64,000 nucleotides of DNA from positions 1-64,000 of the forward strand of contig JADGRQ010000017.1 of NCBI GenBank assembly GCA_017880775.1. The letters run 5' to 3'. This DNA is from Burkholderiales bacterium (GTDB taxonomy: Bacteria; Pseudomonadota; Gammaproteobacteria; Burkholderiales; SG8-39). Below the pieces are notes generated by a model. That model ran no database searches and had not been told where the DNA came from. It saw only the letters and a program-made list of their open reading frames with translations. How positions within the stretch are numbered: the stretch's first letter is position 1; the number at the start of each line of letters is the position of its first letter. Below, piece after piece: positions 51,673 to 60,267 of the stretch. The position numbers and the translations under genes were made by a program.

Positions 51673-52641
51673 GTGGCAAACGCCCTGTTTATTGTCACGA
51701 TCGCGACCGCGATCGGCCTTCAGCCCTGCCAACGTCCCCTCGATCTGGCGGGATACCTCCAGGCTGACGGCGCGATCACCGTGCGGGCCTACGGCAATGT
51801 CGTGGATCCCTACTTCCCGACAAAGGCGTTGCTCGTCGCGCATGGGGCCGGCATGGACGTACGTTCGTCGGCGCTTGCCTGGATCGCCTGGCTTAGCCCG
51901 CGTCAGCTTGCCGATGGGCGATTCGAGCGCTACTGCGGTACGGCGGACCGCTGGGAAGCATGTGGTGAGGAGGATGCGGACGACGCGATGCTCGCGCTGT
52001 GGATGCAGCTCCTGTACGCGATGGCTCCCCCGGATCGCTTTCCCGGCGAATGGATCTCGACGGTGATCGCGGCCGAGTCGTACCTGGACACCGTTCGGGA
52101 TCCAACCACTGGCGTCTACTACATATCCCGATCGAAGCCGACCGGGTTGTTCATGGACAACATCGAGGTATATGCCGCCCTGCGCGAGTCCGCCGAGGCT
52201 CGACGGAGGTATGGCGACATCGCGCACGCCGCGCGCTACACGCAGGCGGCGGAGACTCTGGCGCGGGCGATCGACCGAGTGTTCTATCGTCCGGATCGCG
52301 GCGAGTATGCGGCCTCGACACACACGCGCCCAGACAGGTCGTTCTACCCGGACGCCGTCGCCCAGACATATCCGTGGCTCATCGGCTTCCCGCTCGACCG
52401 TTCGAGCGACAGCGACGCGTTCAGGAACTGGCTACGGATGTATCGTGCCGCGTGGGAATCCCCCGAGCTGGATTATCCGTGGGGGCTGGTGGCGATGACG
52501 GCGGCACGTGTTGGCGACGAGCGCACAGCAAAGAACTGGGTCCGGAAAGCCGCATCGGCGCGCGGGACGAAGCGATGGAATGTTCTGGAGGAAGCCGTCT
52601 ACCAGGCGCTGGCTGGCGACTGCGGGACGGCCCGCAAGTAA
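51673..52641 (+). CDS. Hypothetical helical-barrel protein, possibly glycoside-hydrolase-like
   Basis: The 322-residue protein starts at a GTG with GGAGG 6-11 bases upstream. It opens with a short hydrophobic stretch that could be a weak signal sequence. The body consists of helices rich in Trp, Tyr and Ala, with EEDADDAMLALWMQLLYAMAP, LFMDNIEVYAALRESAEARR and YPWGLVAMTAAR, a style typical of (alpha/alpha)6-barrel sugar enzymes. No catalytic motif can be named. It lies in the envelope-polysaccharide region, so a role in sugar polymer handling is plausible but not shown. Confidence 0.65.
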   Translation: MANALFIVTIATAIGLQPCQRPLDLAGYLQADGAITVRAYGNVVDPYFPTKALLVAHGAGMDVRSSALAWIAWLSPRQLADGRFERYCGTADRWEACGEEDADDAMLALWMQLLYAMAPPDRFPGEWISTVIAAESYLDTVRDPTTGVYYISRSKPTGLFMDNIEVYAALRESAEARRRYGDIAHAARYTQAAETLARAIDRVFYRPDRGEYAASTHTRPDRSFYPDAVAQTYPWLIGFPLDRSSDSDAFRNWLRMYRAAWESPELDYPWGLVAMTAARVGDERTAKNWVRKAASARGTKRWNVLEEAVYQALAGDCGTARK

Positions 52642-52679
52642 GATCCGGCTTCACGTGGGTCCGGCTTCCGCCGCACCTC

Positions 52680-52932
52680 TCATCCCGCTTTGCATTTCCT
52701 CGCCAAAGGCGCGACGGCCTTGGCCTTCGCTGCCGGCTTCTTCAGATCGGCTTTCCCCGGCTTTTTCTTGTCCGCGCTGAACGCGTTCAGGCCGCGGCGC
52801 AGCGCCTCAATGAGATCGACCACCTTCGCCGGCTCCTGCACTTCCGGCGCGACGATCTTCTCGACGGCGATCTTGGCGTCGATTATCTTGTGCAGCCCTT
52901 CCCTGTATTCGTCCTTGGGGTCCTTTAGATTC
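52680..52932 (-). pseudogene. Ku DNA-end-binding protein, C-terminal remnant
   Basis: The minus strand reads PKDEYREGLHKIIDAKIAVE, then PEVQEPAKVVDLIEALRRGL, and a lysine/alanine-rich tail to a TGA. This matches the end of bacterial Ku proteins, where DEY...L...I..K and a VVDLMEAL segment are followed by a basic tail. The N-terminal three quarters are absent; upstream the frame meets a stop. No ligD is nearby. It is a decayed piece of an NHEJ gene. Confidence 0.7.
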
Positions 52933-53028
52933 CGCGTCGAAGGTGGCTACGGTCCCCCTTGAAACAGCCAGGGTGCGGGAAAGAGCTTGCCGCGCTCCGG
53001 CGGTTGCGCTAGATTGCTAAGGTAATTT

Positions 53029-53081
53029 ACTGATAATCGCGCCCAAGACCCTGTCAGATAACGATTTTCTCCTTTAGAGGA
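53029..53081 (+). repeat. 53-bp duplicated element, copy A
   Basis: This stretch aligns without gaps to 60071-60123, with 42 of 53 positions identical. Shared blocks are ACTGATA, CAAGACCC and TTTTCTCCT-NN-AGAGGA, the last forming a short hairpin (TCCT/AGGA) in both. Here it lies upstream of the YaiO-like gene. Both copies are on the plus strand in gaps around envelope genes. Function unknown; a shared promoter or leader element is the simplest idea. The remaining gap 52933-53224 also has GG-N10-GC at 52977-52990, a weak sigma-54 candidate. Confidence 0.5.
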
Positions 53082-53224
53082 GGAAGCCAGCGTGAACATA
53101 AGGCCCGTTATGCGCAATCCGGAATGTCATGTATACCCGGTCCAGGCGCCTCGGCTCGGCACACCGGGATCGCGGCTGGATTGAATTTCCTATCGTTCGG
53201 GAGACTGCAGACAGGATCGGATCG

Positions 53225-54028
53225 ATGATGCATTTCAAGCGCGGCGCGGGGGTGTTCGGCGTGATGCTGGTTGGCCTCACGCACGTGGTGTTGGCTCAGC
53301 AGGATCCTCAGGCGCCGCCTAGAACGAATGGCTTCGTTGAAGCCGGGGTAACCCACCATTCCCTGTCCAGTGGGCTTGGCGACTGGAACGGACAGTTCGT
53401 CCGGGGCGTCGCGGTCTCCGGCAGCAACACTTGGCATGGCGACCTTTGGCACTGGTCACAGTTCGGGGACGAAGGGACATACGCCGCGTTGGGCAACACC
53501 CATGTATGGAACCCGGACTGGTACAGCCATATCACCCTGGGCACATCGAGCGGCGGGTTTTACCTTCCCCGCGCTCGGGTGGACGCTTTCCTGAGCCGCA
53601 AGCTGCTCGATGATCGCAGCCTAGTCCTGACCGTCGGCGCGGGCATGTACGAAGCCAAGGACGTTCACCGCGATCAAAGCCTGTTCCTGGGCGCCACCTA
53701 TTATGCGGCGTCGGACTGGATACTCGATGGCGGCGTGCGCCGAAATAACAGCGATCCCGGTAATGTCGGGTCCTCCTATCAGCACTTTGCAGTGACCCAT
53801 GGCCGGAACAAGGACCAGCTGCTCACCGCCCGCTATGCGTTCGGACGGGAGGCCTATCAGTTGATCGGGCCCAGTACGGTAATCTCGGATTTCCCGAGCC
53901 GCAGCGGTTCGGTGGTCTGGCGCAAGTGGCTGAATCCGACCTGGGGCCTGAACCTGCGCGGCGAACACTACATGAATCCCACCTATTCGCGCTCGGGCGT
54001 GGACGTATCGCTGTTTTTCGAATACTGA
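53225..54028 (+). CDS. YaiO-like outer-membrane beta-barrel protein
   Basis: From ATG 53225 (or 53228) the 267-residue protein has a signal peptide (FKRGAGVFGVMLVGLTHVVLAQ), then alternating beta strands with aromatic girdles: FVEAGVTHHSLSSGLGDWNG, SHITLGTSSGGFYLPRARVD, YEAKDVHRDQSLFLGATYY, and a C-terminal Phe-Glu-Tyr end (SLFFEY). This is the pattern of YaiO-type outer-membrane barrels, which accompany exopolysaccharide or glycosyl-transfer genes. The frame is open up to 53129 but that part lacks export features. Confidence 0.82.
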   Translation: MMHFKRGAGVFGVMLVGLTHVVLAQQDPQAPPRTNGFVEAGVTHHSLSSGLGDWNGQFVRGVAVSGSNTWHGDLWHWSQFGDEGTYAALGNTHVWNPDWYSHITLGTSSGGFYLPRARVDAFLSRKLLDDRSLVLTVGAGMYEAKDVHRDQSLFLGATYYAASDWILDGGVRRNNSDPGNVGSSYQHFAVTHGRNKDQLLTARYAFGREAYQLIGPSTVISDFPSRSGSVVWRKWLNPTWGLNLRGEHYMNPTYSRSGVDVSLFFEY

Positions 54029-54092
54029 GAATCCCGATCCGGACCCCCGCGATCTTTGGCCGCGGCACCCGGCAGGACTCCGGGGTCGGCGC

Positions 54093-54899
54093 CTAGTTGT
54101 GCGCCGGCCGCCAGCTCATGCCCCAGGCGTACAGTGCGATCAGGATGAAAACGTCGAGCGCCACCCCGAACACCAGGAACAGGATCGGCATGAACAGAAG
54201 CGAAAACCGGTCCAGAACGTAGGCATGCACCAGAATTTTCACCGGCGCGTAGCAGGCGAGAAACAGGAGGGTGTACGCGGTCAGTGCGATCTTGCGCAGT
54301 ATCCCGAAATCGAAGATGTAGTACGTGAAGGCATGAATCCAGGGCACCAGCCCCATGAAAGCCGCGCTGAGCGCGAAGATGTCGCGCAGGTGCTGCGGCG
54401 AGTCATAGGGAAACGATGCTGGCCAGAGAAAGAAAACGAGCAGCGCTACGGCCTGCACCAAGCACCCCGCCCTCAGGATATAGGCGATCGGCAAAGCCCA
54501 CTCGGGCAGGTAACAGCTGGCAAGCACCACCGCGATCACCATCGCGAACGTCGTCCACAGGACGAGCGCATCCGGATACCAGGAGTGGATCTGGACGATG
54601 AGAACCGGCAGCGACCATCCCAGCATGGGGACCGGAACCCGTTCGACGGAACCGACAACTCCCAGCCGGTCCAAGCCAATACGCAGGACCCATTCCCAGG
54701 CGGTCAGCAGGCCATCGTATCCGACGGCCATCGCAGCCGTCACGAAGACGGGAAGCAGCAGGGCTGTGAACAACACCGTCCCTCGAAAGTGCAGCGTGTC
54801 GAGCGAGCGATGAACGCGAATCTGCGTGCCGTGATGTCCAAGGCGGCTCAAGCGGCGCAGGCTCGCTCGGTTTTCACCGTCGCGATCGCTCTGGATCAT
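54093..54899 (-). CDS. Multi-helix membrane protein, unknown function
   Basis: A 268-residue protein with about six hydrophobic helices (near 40-60, 90-135, 145-165, 175-195, 205-225, 235-260). I recognise no family; the general shape recalls Yip1-like or small polysaccharide-associated membrane proteins. It is divergent from the methyltransferase gene with 78 bases between the starts. A plus-strand open frame over the same DNA is composed of low-complexity, charged residues and is not credible. Confidence 0.75.
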   Translation of the reverse strand: MIQSDRDGENRASLRRLSRLGHHGTQIRVHRSLDTLHFRGTVLFTALLLPVFVTAAMAVGYDGLLTAWEWVLRIGLDRLGVVGSVERVPVPMLGWSLPVLIVQIHSWYPDALVLWTTFAMVIAVVLASCYLPEWALPIAYILRAGCLVQAVALLVFFLWPASFPYDSPQHLRDIFALSAAFMGLVPWIHAFTYYIFDFGILRKIALTAYTLLFLACYAPVKILVHAYVLDRFSLLFMPILFLVFGVALDVFILIALYAWGMSWRPAHN

Positions 54900-54977
54900 C
54901 GTTCCCGGGAAATCTTACTTAGGCCAGGGGAGCGCGAACGGCATCCCGGCGGCCGCGCAGGTGCGACGCGCTCACTC

Positions 54978-55766
54978 ATGCGATTAAAGCCCTCCATGAG
55001 ATACGTCATTCTTCTCGCTTGCGCGATTCTCGCCCCGTCCCTCGCGGCGAGCCCCGCGTCCGGGCAGTCCGGTGACGGTGCCACGCCCGGCCCGAGGAGC
55101 GAAGTCAGCATGAGCGACATCCAGCGGGCGCGGGCCGTCGTCGACGGCCCGCAGGGCTACTACACGCGGGAGTACAGCAAGGCTGAGAGCGGTTACTGGG
55201 AAAAACTGCCCATCTGGATGAAAGAGGACCGGTCGAAACGGAAGGTGAGGCGCGTGCTGGACATCGGCTGCGGGTATGGAACGCTGCTCGCCTACGCGTC
55301 GGCGCTTTACGGTGCGGCCGGTCATTGCATGGATGTGACGGAGTATCTCGTGCCGCAGTTTCGCAACCCCAGGAACCTGCGCTTCGCCAAGGGAAACGTG
55401 GAACTCGACCCGATTCCCTGGAGAGAGCCATTCGACCTGATCATCATGACCGAAGTGCTGGAACACCTCAATTTCCAGCCCGTGCCGACTCTCCGGAAGA
55501 TCCGCGATGCACTCGCGCCCGGGGGCCTGTTCCTGCTTTCCACGCCGAACCAGGAGAAGTGGGGTAAGACCACGAAGTACTACCAGCGGCTTTCAGACCT
55601 GCCTCCGCCAGACCGCTCCCGGAAGTTCGTGGACGACCACATCTGGCAATATGACGAGCGGGAGTTGCGTGAGACGCTGGCGGAAGCCGGTTTTGAGATC
55701 CTGAAGTTCGATTTTTCCACTTCCGAGAACCGGCGCCACTTCAACATTATGGCGACTCGAAAGTAG
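54978..55766 (+). CDS. Class I SAM methyltransferase with a possible signal peptide
   Basis: The methyltransferase core has VRRVLDIGCGYGTLLAYASA (SAM loop), FDLIIMTEVLEHL and LRKIRDALAPGGLFLLSTPN, all standard for class I enzymes. The frame from ATG 54978 or 54996 starts with RYVILLACAILAPSLAASPA, which looks like an export signal. That is odd, because SAM is a cytoplasmic cofactor. An internal in-frame ATG at 55110 with GAGGAG 10 bases upstream would give a plain 218-residue cytoplasmic enzyme. The 3' end overlaps the convergent epimerase gene by 20 bases. Sugar or lipid modification for the exopolysaccharide is a plausible role. Confidence 0.8.
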   Translation: MRLKPSMRYVILLACAILAPSLAASPASGQSGDGATPGPRSEVSMSDIQRARAVVDGPQGYYTREYSKAESGYWEKLPIWMKEDRSKRKVRRVLDIGCGYGTLLAYASALYGAAGHCMDVTEYLVPQFRNPRNLRFAKGNVELDPIPWREPFDLIIMTEVLEHLNFQPVPTLRKIRDALAPGGLFLLSTPNQEKWGKTTKYYQRLSDLPPPDRSRKFVDDHIWQYDERELRETLAEAGFEILKFDFSTSENRRHFNIMATRK

Positions 55767-57123
55767 GGCCACGGCGCGCTGCCCGGATGACGCTTGGTCG
55801 TTTCGACCGGGAGGTTCTTCCGGTCCCGTCTTCTCGCCGGGTCTGGGCCGGACGGGTGGCGCTGCGACGCTTCGCGGGAATTTCCGCCGGCGCCACCGAT
55901 GCCACCGACAGGTCTTCGGCCAGGATCTGCGCGATGCGCTCCGACGCCTGGCCGTCCCCGAACGGGTTGCGACGCAGGCACATGGCGGTGTAACGCTCCG
56001 GCGAAGCGAGGATGTCCAAGACAATCTTCCGCACGCGTTTTCGCGATGCGCCGGCCAGCACGCCGCCCTTTGACGTTATGACCTCGGGGCGCTCGGTGCT
56101 GTCGCGAAGGACGATCACGGGCCGTCCCAGCGTCGCAGCCTCCTCCTGGACTCCGCCCGAATCCGTGAGCACCATGGCGCTGCGGCGGAGCACCCACAGC
56201 ATCGGCGCGTATTCGAGCGGCTCGGAAGCATGGATGCGCTCGCGGATTCGGCTGGACGCTCGATCGAGCACCGTGAGAACCATTTCGCGGATCTGTGGGT
56301 TGGGATGCAGCGGCCACACGACCGCGCAGTCGGGGACCGCCGTTGCAATGTCCAGGACGGCGCCCGCAATGTTCCTGATCGGTTCGCCCCAGTTCTCGCG
56401 CCGGTGCGCGGTGACCACGAGAAGCCGGCGCTGGCGCTGACGATCCACAAATCGGGTCAGGTCTCGCGGCAATAGCGCGGCCCGCGTGCTCCGGGCGTCC
56501 AACATGCGAACGGTCTGGTGCACGGCGTCGACCACCGTGTTGCCCACGAGGTGGATGCCGCTTTGCACGCCCTCGCGGAGCAGGTTGCGAGTGGCTTGGC
56601 GCGTCGGTGTGAAATGCCAGCGCGCAATGCGGGCTATCAGTCGCCGGTTCATTTCCTCGGGGAACGGATCGGGCCCGCCGGTGCGCAGTCCGGCTTCCAC
56701 GTGCCCGACCGGCACACGAGCGTAAAAGGCGGCCAGCGCGCACATCAGGGCCGAGATGGTGTCGCCCTGCACCAGCACGGCGTCGGGCCGGCTGACGTGG
56801 ATTACGGGATCCACTCTCCGCAGTATCTGCGCGGCGAGTCTCGACAGGCTCGATTCGCTGATGTGCTCCGGGAAACGCTGTCTGGGCTTGACATCGAATT
56901 CTGTTTCCAGCCAGCTGGCGTCGAACTCGGCATGCGCGAGCCGGAACTTCCAGTGGGGCGAGATCCCGAAATAATGAAACAGGGGATTGACCACCGGGCC
57001 GTGCTGCCCGGTGTGGAGCACCTGTGCATCGATGCCGCATGCGGCGAGCGCGTGATACACGGGCGCCAGCTTGATCACTTCGGGGCGCGTTCCAGTGCAT
57101 ACAAGGACGGTCCTTCGCTTCAA
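55747..57123 (-). CDS. wecB: UDP-N-acetylglucosamine 2-epimerase (WecB-type)
   Basis: The 458-residue protein has the family motifs GTRPEVIKLAPVYHAL, GDTISALMCALAAFYARVP, GHVEAGLRTGGPDPFPEE, VTAHRRENWGEP and LTDSGGVQEEAATLGRPV. It interconverts UDP-GlcNAc and UDP-ManNAc for polysaccharide. It is longer than the usual 370-380 residues: the last 60 form an Arg/Ser/Thr-rich, probably disordered tail. It lies 102 bases downstream of the bactofilin-like gene on the same strand and converges with the methyltransferase. Confidence 0.92.
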   Translation of the reverse strand: MKRRTVLVCTGTRPEVIKLAPVYHALAACGIDAQVLHTGQHGPVVNPLFHYFGISPHWKFRLAHAEFDASWLETEFDVKPRQRFPEHISESSLSRLAAQILRRVDPVIHVSRPDAVLVQGDTISALMCALAAFYARVPVGHVEAGLRTGGPDPFPEEMNRRLIARIARWHFTPTRQATRNLLREGVQSGIHLVGNTVVDAVHQTVRMLDARSTRAALLPRDLTRFVDRQRQRRLLVVTAHRRENWGEPIRNIAGAVLDIATAVPDCAVVWPLHPNPQIREMVLTVLDRASSRIRERIHASEPLEYAPMLWVLRRSAMVLTDSGGVQEEAATLGRPVIVLRDSTERPEVITSKGGVLAGASRKRVRKIVLDILASPERYTAMCLRRNPFGDGQASERIAQILAEDLSVASVAPAEIPAKRRSATRPAQTRREDGTGRTSRSKRPSVIRAARRGPTFESP

Positions 57124-57225
57124 GAGTTCAGCCTCTTTTCAATTTTCTACGAGCCGGGTCGAGCAGGCTCGCGCCGGGTCGGGCCACGGCAAGCGCTGCG
57201 GCGAGATGATGATACAGAAGTATGC

Positions 57226-58317
57226 TCAGCCGTCTCCCACGCGCCCCGTGACGCGTGCCCACACGGTGCCGTAAGCCGTCACGTCCAGCGCGATCAGGAT
57301 CGCCTCGGCCGACACCGTGGTCGGCTTGTCGGGGGAGCCGAGGCGGCAGTTCCGGCCGACCGATACATGGCGCTCGGCGACGATTGGGCCGTTGATCCAC
57401 GAGGAGCCTTCGATGTGCGCGGCTCCGCCGCTGATCAGGGCGCCGTCGACCCAGGCGCCGGCTTCGACGTACACGCCCTTGCCGCCCTTGACGTTGCCCG
57501 AGACCCAGGCTTCGCGTCCGATGCGCACCCGGCCGGTCGCCACGAGAGCCCCCTCGATCCGGGTGCGCGGCGGGATCTCGATGTCGCCTTTCACCAAGGC
57601 TCGCCCGCCGCGGGTATCGAACGCGCCGGAAAGGCTGTGCGGCGCTAGCCGCGACAGGCCGAAGGCCCTGGTTGGCCGTTCCGCTCCGCCGCCGAACCAA
57701 ATGACGGGCGCGTGCAATCGCGTGAAGCAGGTCCGCGCTCGAAGCGTGATGGATCGCTCCGCCGAGACGCGCCCGAACAGCACGCTCGCCGGGGCGCTGA
57801 CGAACGTTCCCTCGGCATGCGACCAGCGCAATACCGCGGAGGCTTCACCGAGAGCGATATGGCTTTTCGACAACAGCGCGCGGTAGATGCCGCGCCGTCC
57901 TCCGCGTATCGATCCGTCCGAGTAGATTTCCCGCTCGAACATCAACTCGTCAGGCAGTAGCAAAGGGCCGCAACCGAGTACCATGCGCTGCACACGCCGT
58001 GCACGGTGCTCATCCTGCCGTATGACCGGCCTGCCGCTGGCGGGCGCGACGTGGAAGGCCTGGCCATCGGACAGAATGCCGTCGCGCGCGAGTCCATCCT
58101 GTCTGCATTGCACGAGAACGTCGCCGAATTGGCGATCCACGAAGGTGGCGAAGCTCCGAGCGAAGAATCGCACGTTGCCGTCGTACTCTCGCACGACCTT
58201 GAGAGGCTGCGCGTCGCGCCGCGCGCGCCACTCCCCGATGGCGGGGAGCAGCGCGATGCCGTTCAGCAGTGCGAACGCCGCGAAAAGAAGAGCTGCCCAG
58301 AGCGTCTCGGATTCCAT
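57226..58317 (-). CDS. Membrane-anchored bactofilin-like (polymer-forming) protein
   Basis: The 363-residue protein has one N-terminal membrane helix (about 7-27), a middle region without known motif, and a C-terminal right-handed beta-helix-like stretch (about 235-345) with turns such as ALVKGDIEIPPRTRIEGALV, RIGREAWVSGNVKGGKGVYV and AHIEGSSWINGPIVAERHVS. This repeat style is shared by bactofilins and acyltransferase hexapeptides. The gene follows the GT2 gene by six bases, so it belongs to the polysaccharide operon. It may be a scaffold for the synthase; this is inference. Confidence 0.75.
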   Translation of the reverse strand: MESETLWAALLFAAFALLNGIALLPAIGEWRARRDAQPLKVVREYDGNVRFFARSFATFVDRQFGDVLVQCRQDGLARDGILSDGQAFHVAPASGRPVIRQDEHRARRVQRMVLGCGPLLLPDELMFEREIYSDGSIRGGRRGIYRALLSKSHIALGEASAVLRWSHAEGTFVSAPASVLFGRVSAERSITLRARTCFTRLHAPVIWFGGGAERPTRAFGLSRLAPHSLSGAFDTRGGRALVKGDIEIPPRTRIEGALVATGRVRIGREAWVSGNVKGGKGVYVEAGAWVDGALISGGAAHIEGSSWINGPIVAERHVSVGRNCRLGSPDKPTTVSAEAILIALDVTAYGTVWARVTGRVGDG

Positions 58318-58323
58318 TCCGGC

Positions 58324-59964
58324 TCAGTTCCCGTTACCGGTGCGATACCGCTGCGTCTTGTGCCAGATCAGCTCGCGCCGCAGCGCCCAGTCCATGAACA
58401 GGCTGCCAGTTGCCCGGGTGATGCCGATCATGCTGACCAGGAAACCGAAGATGTTGAGCGGCAGCAGTCGTATGCGCCCGTACGTCCCGTCGAGGCGGCA
58501 AGCCGCGGCGATCTCGAAAAACGCCGCGAAGTTCCCGAGGCAGCCGTAGGACGCCATCACGATCAGGGCAATCGACGCACCGAGCAGTTCACTGCCGCCC
58601 AGGAAGTACAGCGTGATGGCAAGCAGCCACGCCAAGATCAATATGGGTGACATCAGAAACACGCCGAGCAGCAGCGCCCCGTCGATCTTCTGGCGGGCTG
58701 AGAGCAGCGGACAAGCCAGCAGCGCGCGTGCGTGCACGATGCACGCCTGGTCGTGTCCCTTCGCCCAGCGCATGATTTGGCGCAGCCGCACCTGCCAGTC
58801 TTCGGGGACCTCTTCGTAGCACTCCGAGCGGTTCTGGTAGACGGTCTTCCAGCCGCCGATCAACAGGCGGTAGGTGATGTCCGTGTCCTCCGTGAGCGAA
58901 TCGTCGCGCCATCCGCCCACGGCAAGCAGGGCCGAGCGCCGCACGCCGCCGACGGTGCCGCCGTACTGCGGCACGAGGTCGAGGTTCATGCGCGCCTGCT
59001 GATCGACCTGGTAGCCGCCGGAGCGCTCCAGGTCGAGCAGGCGGGTCAGCAGATTGGTGCCCGTGTTGAACGGCACCACGCGGCCCATCACGGCTCCGAC
59101 TTCCGGATCGAAGAACGGCGCCGTCAATTGTTTGACCAGACCGCGGCCGGGAATGTAATCGGCGTCGAAGACGAGCACCACCTCGGAGGTCACGCCCGCC
59201 GAAGCATCCTTCAGCGCCGCGGCCTTGCCGGGTTTGCCGCTTTCGCGGTGAAACGGCGCGACGCGGCGCGGGTGACGCGCGGCGATTTCCTCGATGATCG
59301 CGTGCGTGCGGTCGGTGGAGCGGTCATTCACCGGCACGATGAGCAGGCGCTCGGTCGGATAGTCCACCTCCAGCAGTGCGCCGATGCAGTCGGCGATCAC
59401 CCGTTCCTCGTTGTGTGCCGCGATGAAGACGGTCACCGTCGGCCAGTCGGCCACGTCTATGTCGATAAAAGGCTGCCTCTGCCGGCCGAACAGTCGGTTC
59501 AGCGCGAAGGCATAGTGACGGACCGTGTAAATCACGATCAGCAGCACAATCGCGTACAGGAGCCAGGCCATGGCGCGCACCCAGATGGAACTCGCGGCGG
59601 GCCCGGGCGGTTCCTGTGTGACGTGCGCGAGCAGCGCGGGCGGCTCGTCCGGATTCGGGCTCGCCGAAACCGCGTTTGGTCGGTCAGACGTGCTCAGTTG
59701 TGAAGCCGTGGCGTCCGCCGCGCTCTCCGCGTATTGCGCTGGAGGCGCCGCTGGTTCCGACCCGCCCGCCCCGAGCGACCGGGGCATGCGCAACTGCAGT
59801 TTGTCTGCGGCTGCTATGTCCGGGGAGGCGCCGAAGCTGGCCTGCGCGATCAGGCAACCACACAATAGCGCGGTCAGGGCGGCGAGAGCGCCCGTCGAGC
59901 ACCTCGCCAACGCACCGCCCTCAGGTCGTGCCCGCCCCGTGGCGTCGTAGCTCGTTCTTGTCAT
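58324..59964 (-). CDS. Processive family 2 glycosyltransferase (PgaC/cellulose-synthase-like)
   Basis: From ATG 59964 the 546-residue protein has a hydrophobic N-terminal helix, an Ala/Pro-rich spacer, a second membrane helix (about 130-150), and a GT-A catalytic domain: VTVFIAAHNEERVIADCIGA, VNDRSTDRTH, LVFDADYIPG (DxD near 267), LTEDTDITYRLL and RQIMRWAKGHDQ (QxxRW-like), followed by four more helices. This is the layout of synthases for beta-linked polymers. An upstream ATG at 60033 is possible but adds no recognisable feature. It heads the minus-strand envelope operon. Confidence 0.9.
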   Translation of the reverse strand: MTRTSYDATGRARPEGGALARCSTGALAALTALLCGCLIAQASFGASPDIAAADKLQLRMPRSLGAGGSEPAAPPAQYAESAADATASQLSTSDRPNAVSASPNPDEPPALLAHVTQEPPGPAASSIWVRAMAWLLYAIVLLIVIYTVRHYAFALNRLFGRQRQPFIDIDVADWPTVTVFIAAHNEERVIADCIGALLEVDYPTERLLIVPVNDRSTDRTHAIIEEIAARHPRRVAPFHRESGKPGKAAALKDASAGVTSEVVLVFDADYIPGRGLVKQLTAPFFDPEVGAVMGRVVPFNTGTNLLTRLLDLERSGGYQVDQQARMNLDLVPQYGGTVGGVRRSALLAVGGWRDDSLTEDTDITYRLLIGGWKTVYQNRSECYEEVPEDWQVRLRQIMRWAKGHDQACIVHARALLACPLLSARQKIDGALLLGVFLMSPILILAWLLAITLYFLGGSELLGASIALIVMASYGCLGNFAAFFEIAAACRLDGTYGRIRLLPLNIFGFLVSMIGITRATGSLFMDWALRRELIWHKTQRYRTGNGN

Positions 59965-60070
59965 GTCATCGCGGTTCACTTGATGCCATTTTGCGGCAAT
60001 GGCGGCCCAGCGTCTCTCGCCTGCAACTTGCATGCGTCGCAGGACCGCCTGCGTTGCCCCGCGCCCGTTG

Positions 60071-60123
60071 ACTGATACTCACGCTCAAGACCCGCTCGGA
60101 TCGCGGTTTTCTCCTGGAGAGGA
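60071..60123 (+). repeat. 53-bp duplicated element, copy B
   Basis: Second copy of the element at 53029-53081, with 79 percent identity and no gaps. It lies 107 bases upstream of the GT2 start, on the other side of the envelope region, in the same plus orientation as copy A. Here no gene follows on the plus strand except the remnant at 60268. The TTTTCTCC core and hairpin are conserved. Confidence 0.5.
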
Positions 60124-60267
60124 CCACGGAAGCAGGAGTTCTAGCCGAACTTAGCGAATTCGCGGGCCGCGAGGTGGCTAAGTTATGGATTGATCATAGC
60201 GGGACCCCCAAAGATCTGCACTACACAGTTGCGGCGCGCCACGAACCGAAGGGCGTTCCTTACGATT

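Noticed and set aside
52976-52990. GG-N10-GC match as a second sigma-54 promoter before the YaiO-like gene
   Set aside because: Only the GG and the TTGC element fit (CGGG instead of TGGC), and the start codon is more than 230 bases away; too weak to list as a promoter.
54099-54977. Plus-strand extension of the methyltransferase frame over the membrane protein gene
   Set aside because: Charged low-complexity sequence antisense to a convincing multi-helix protein.
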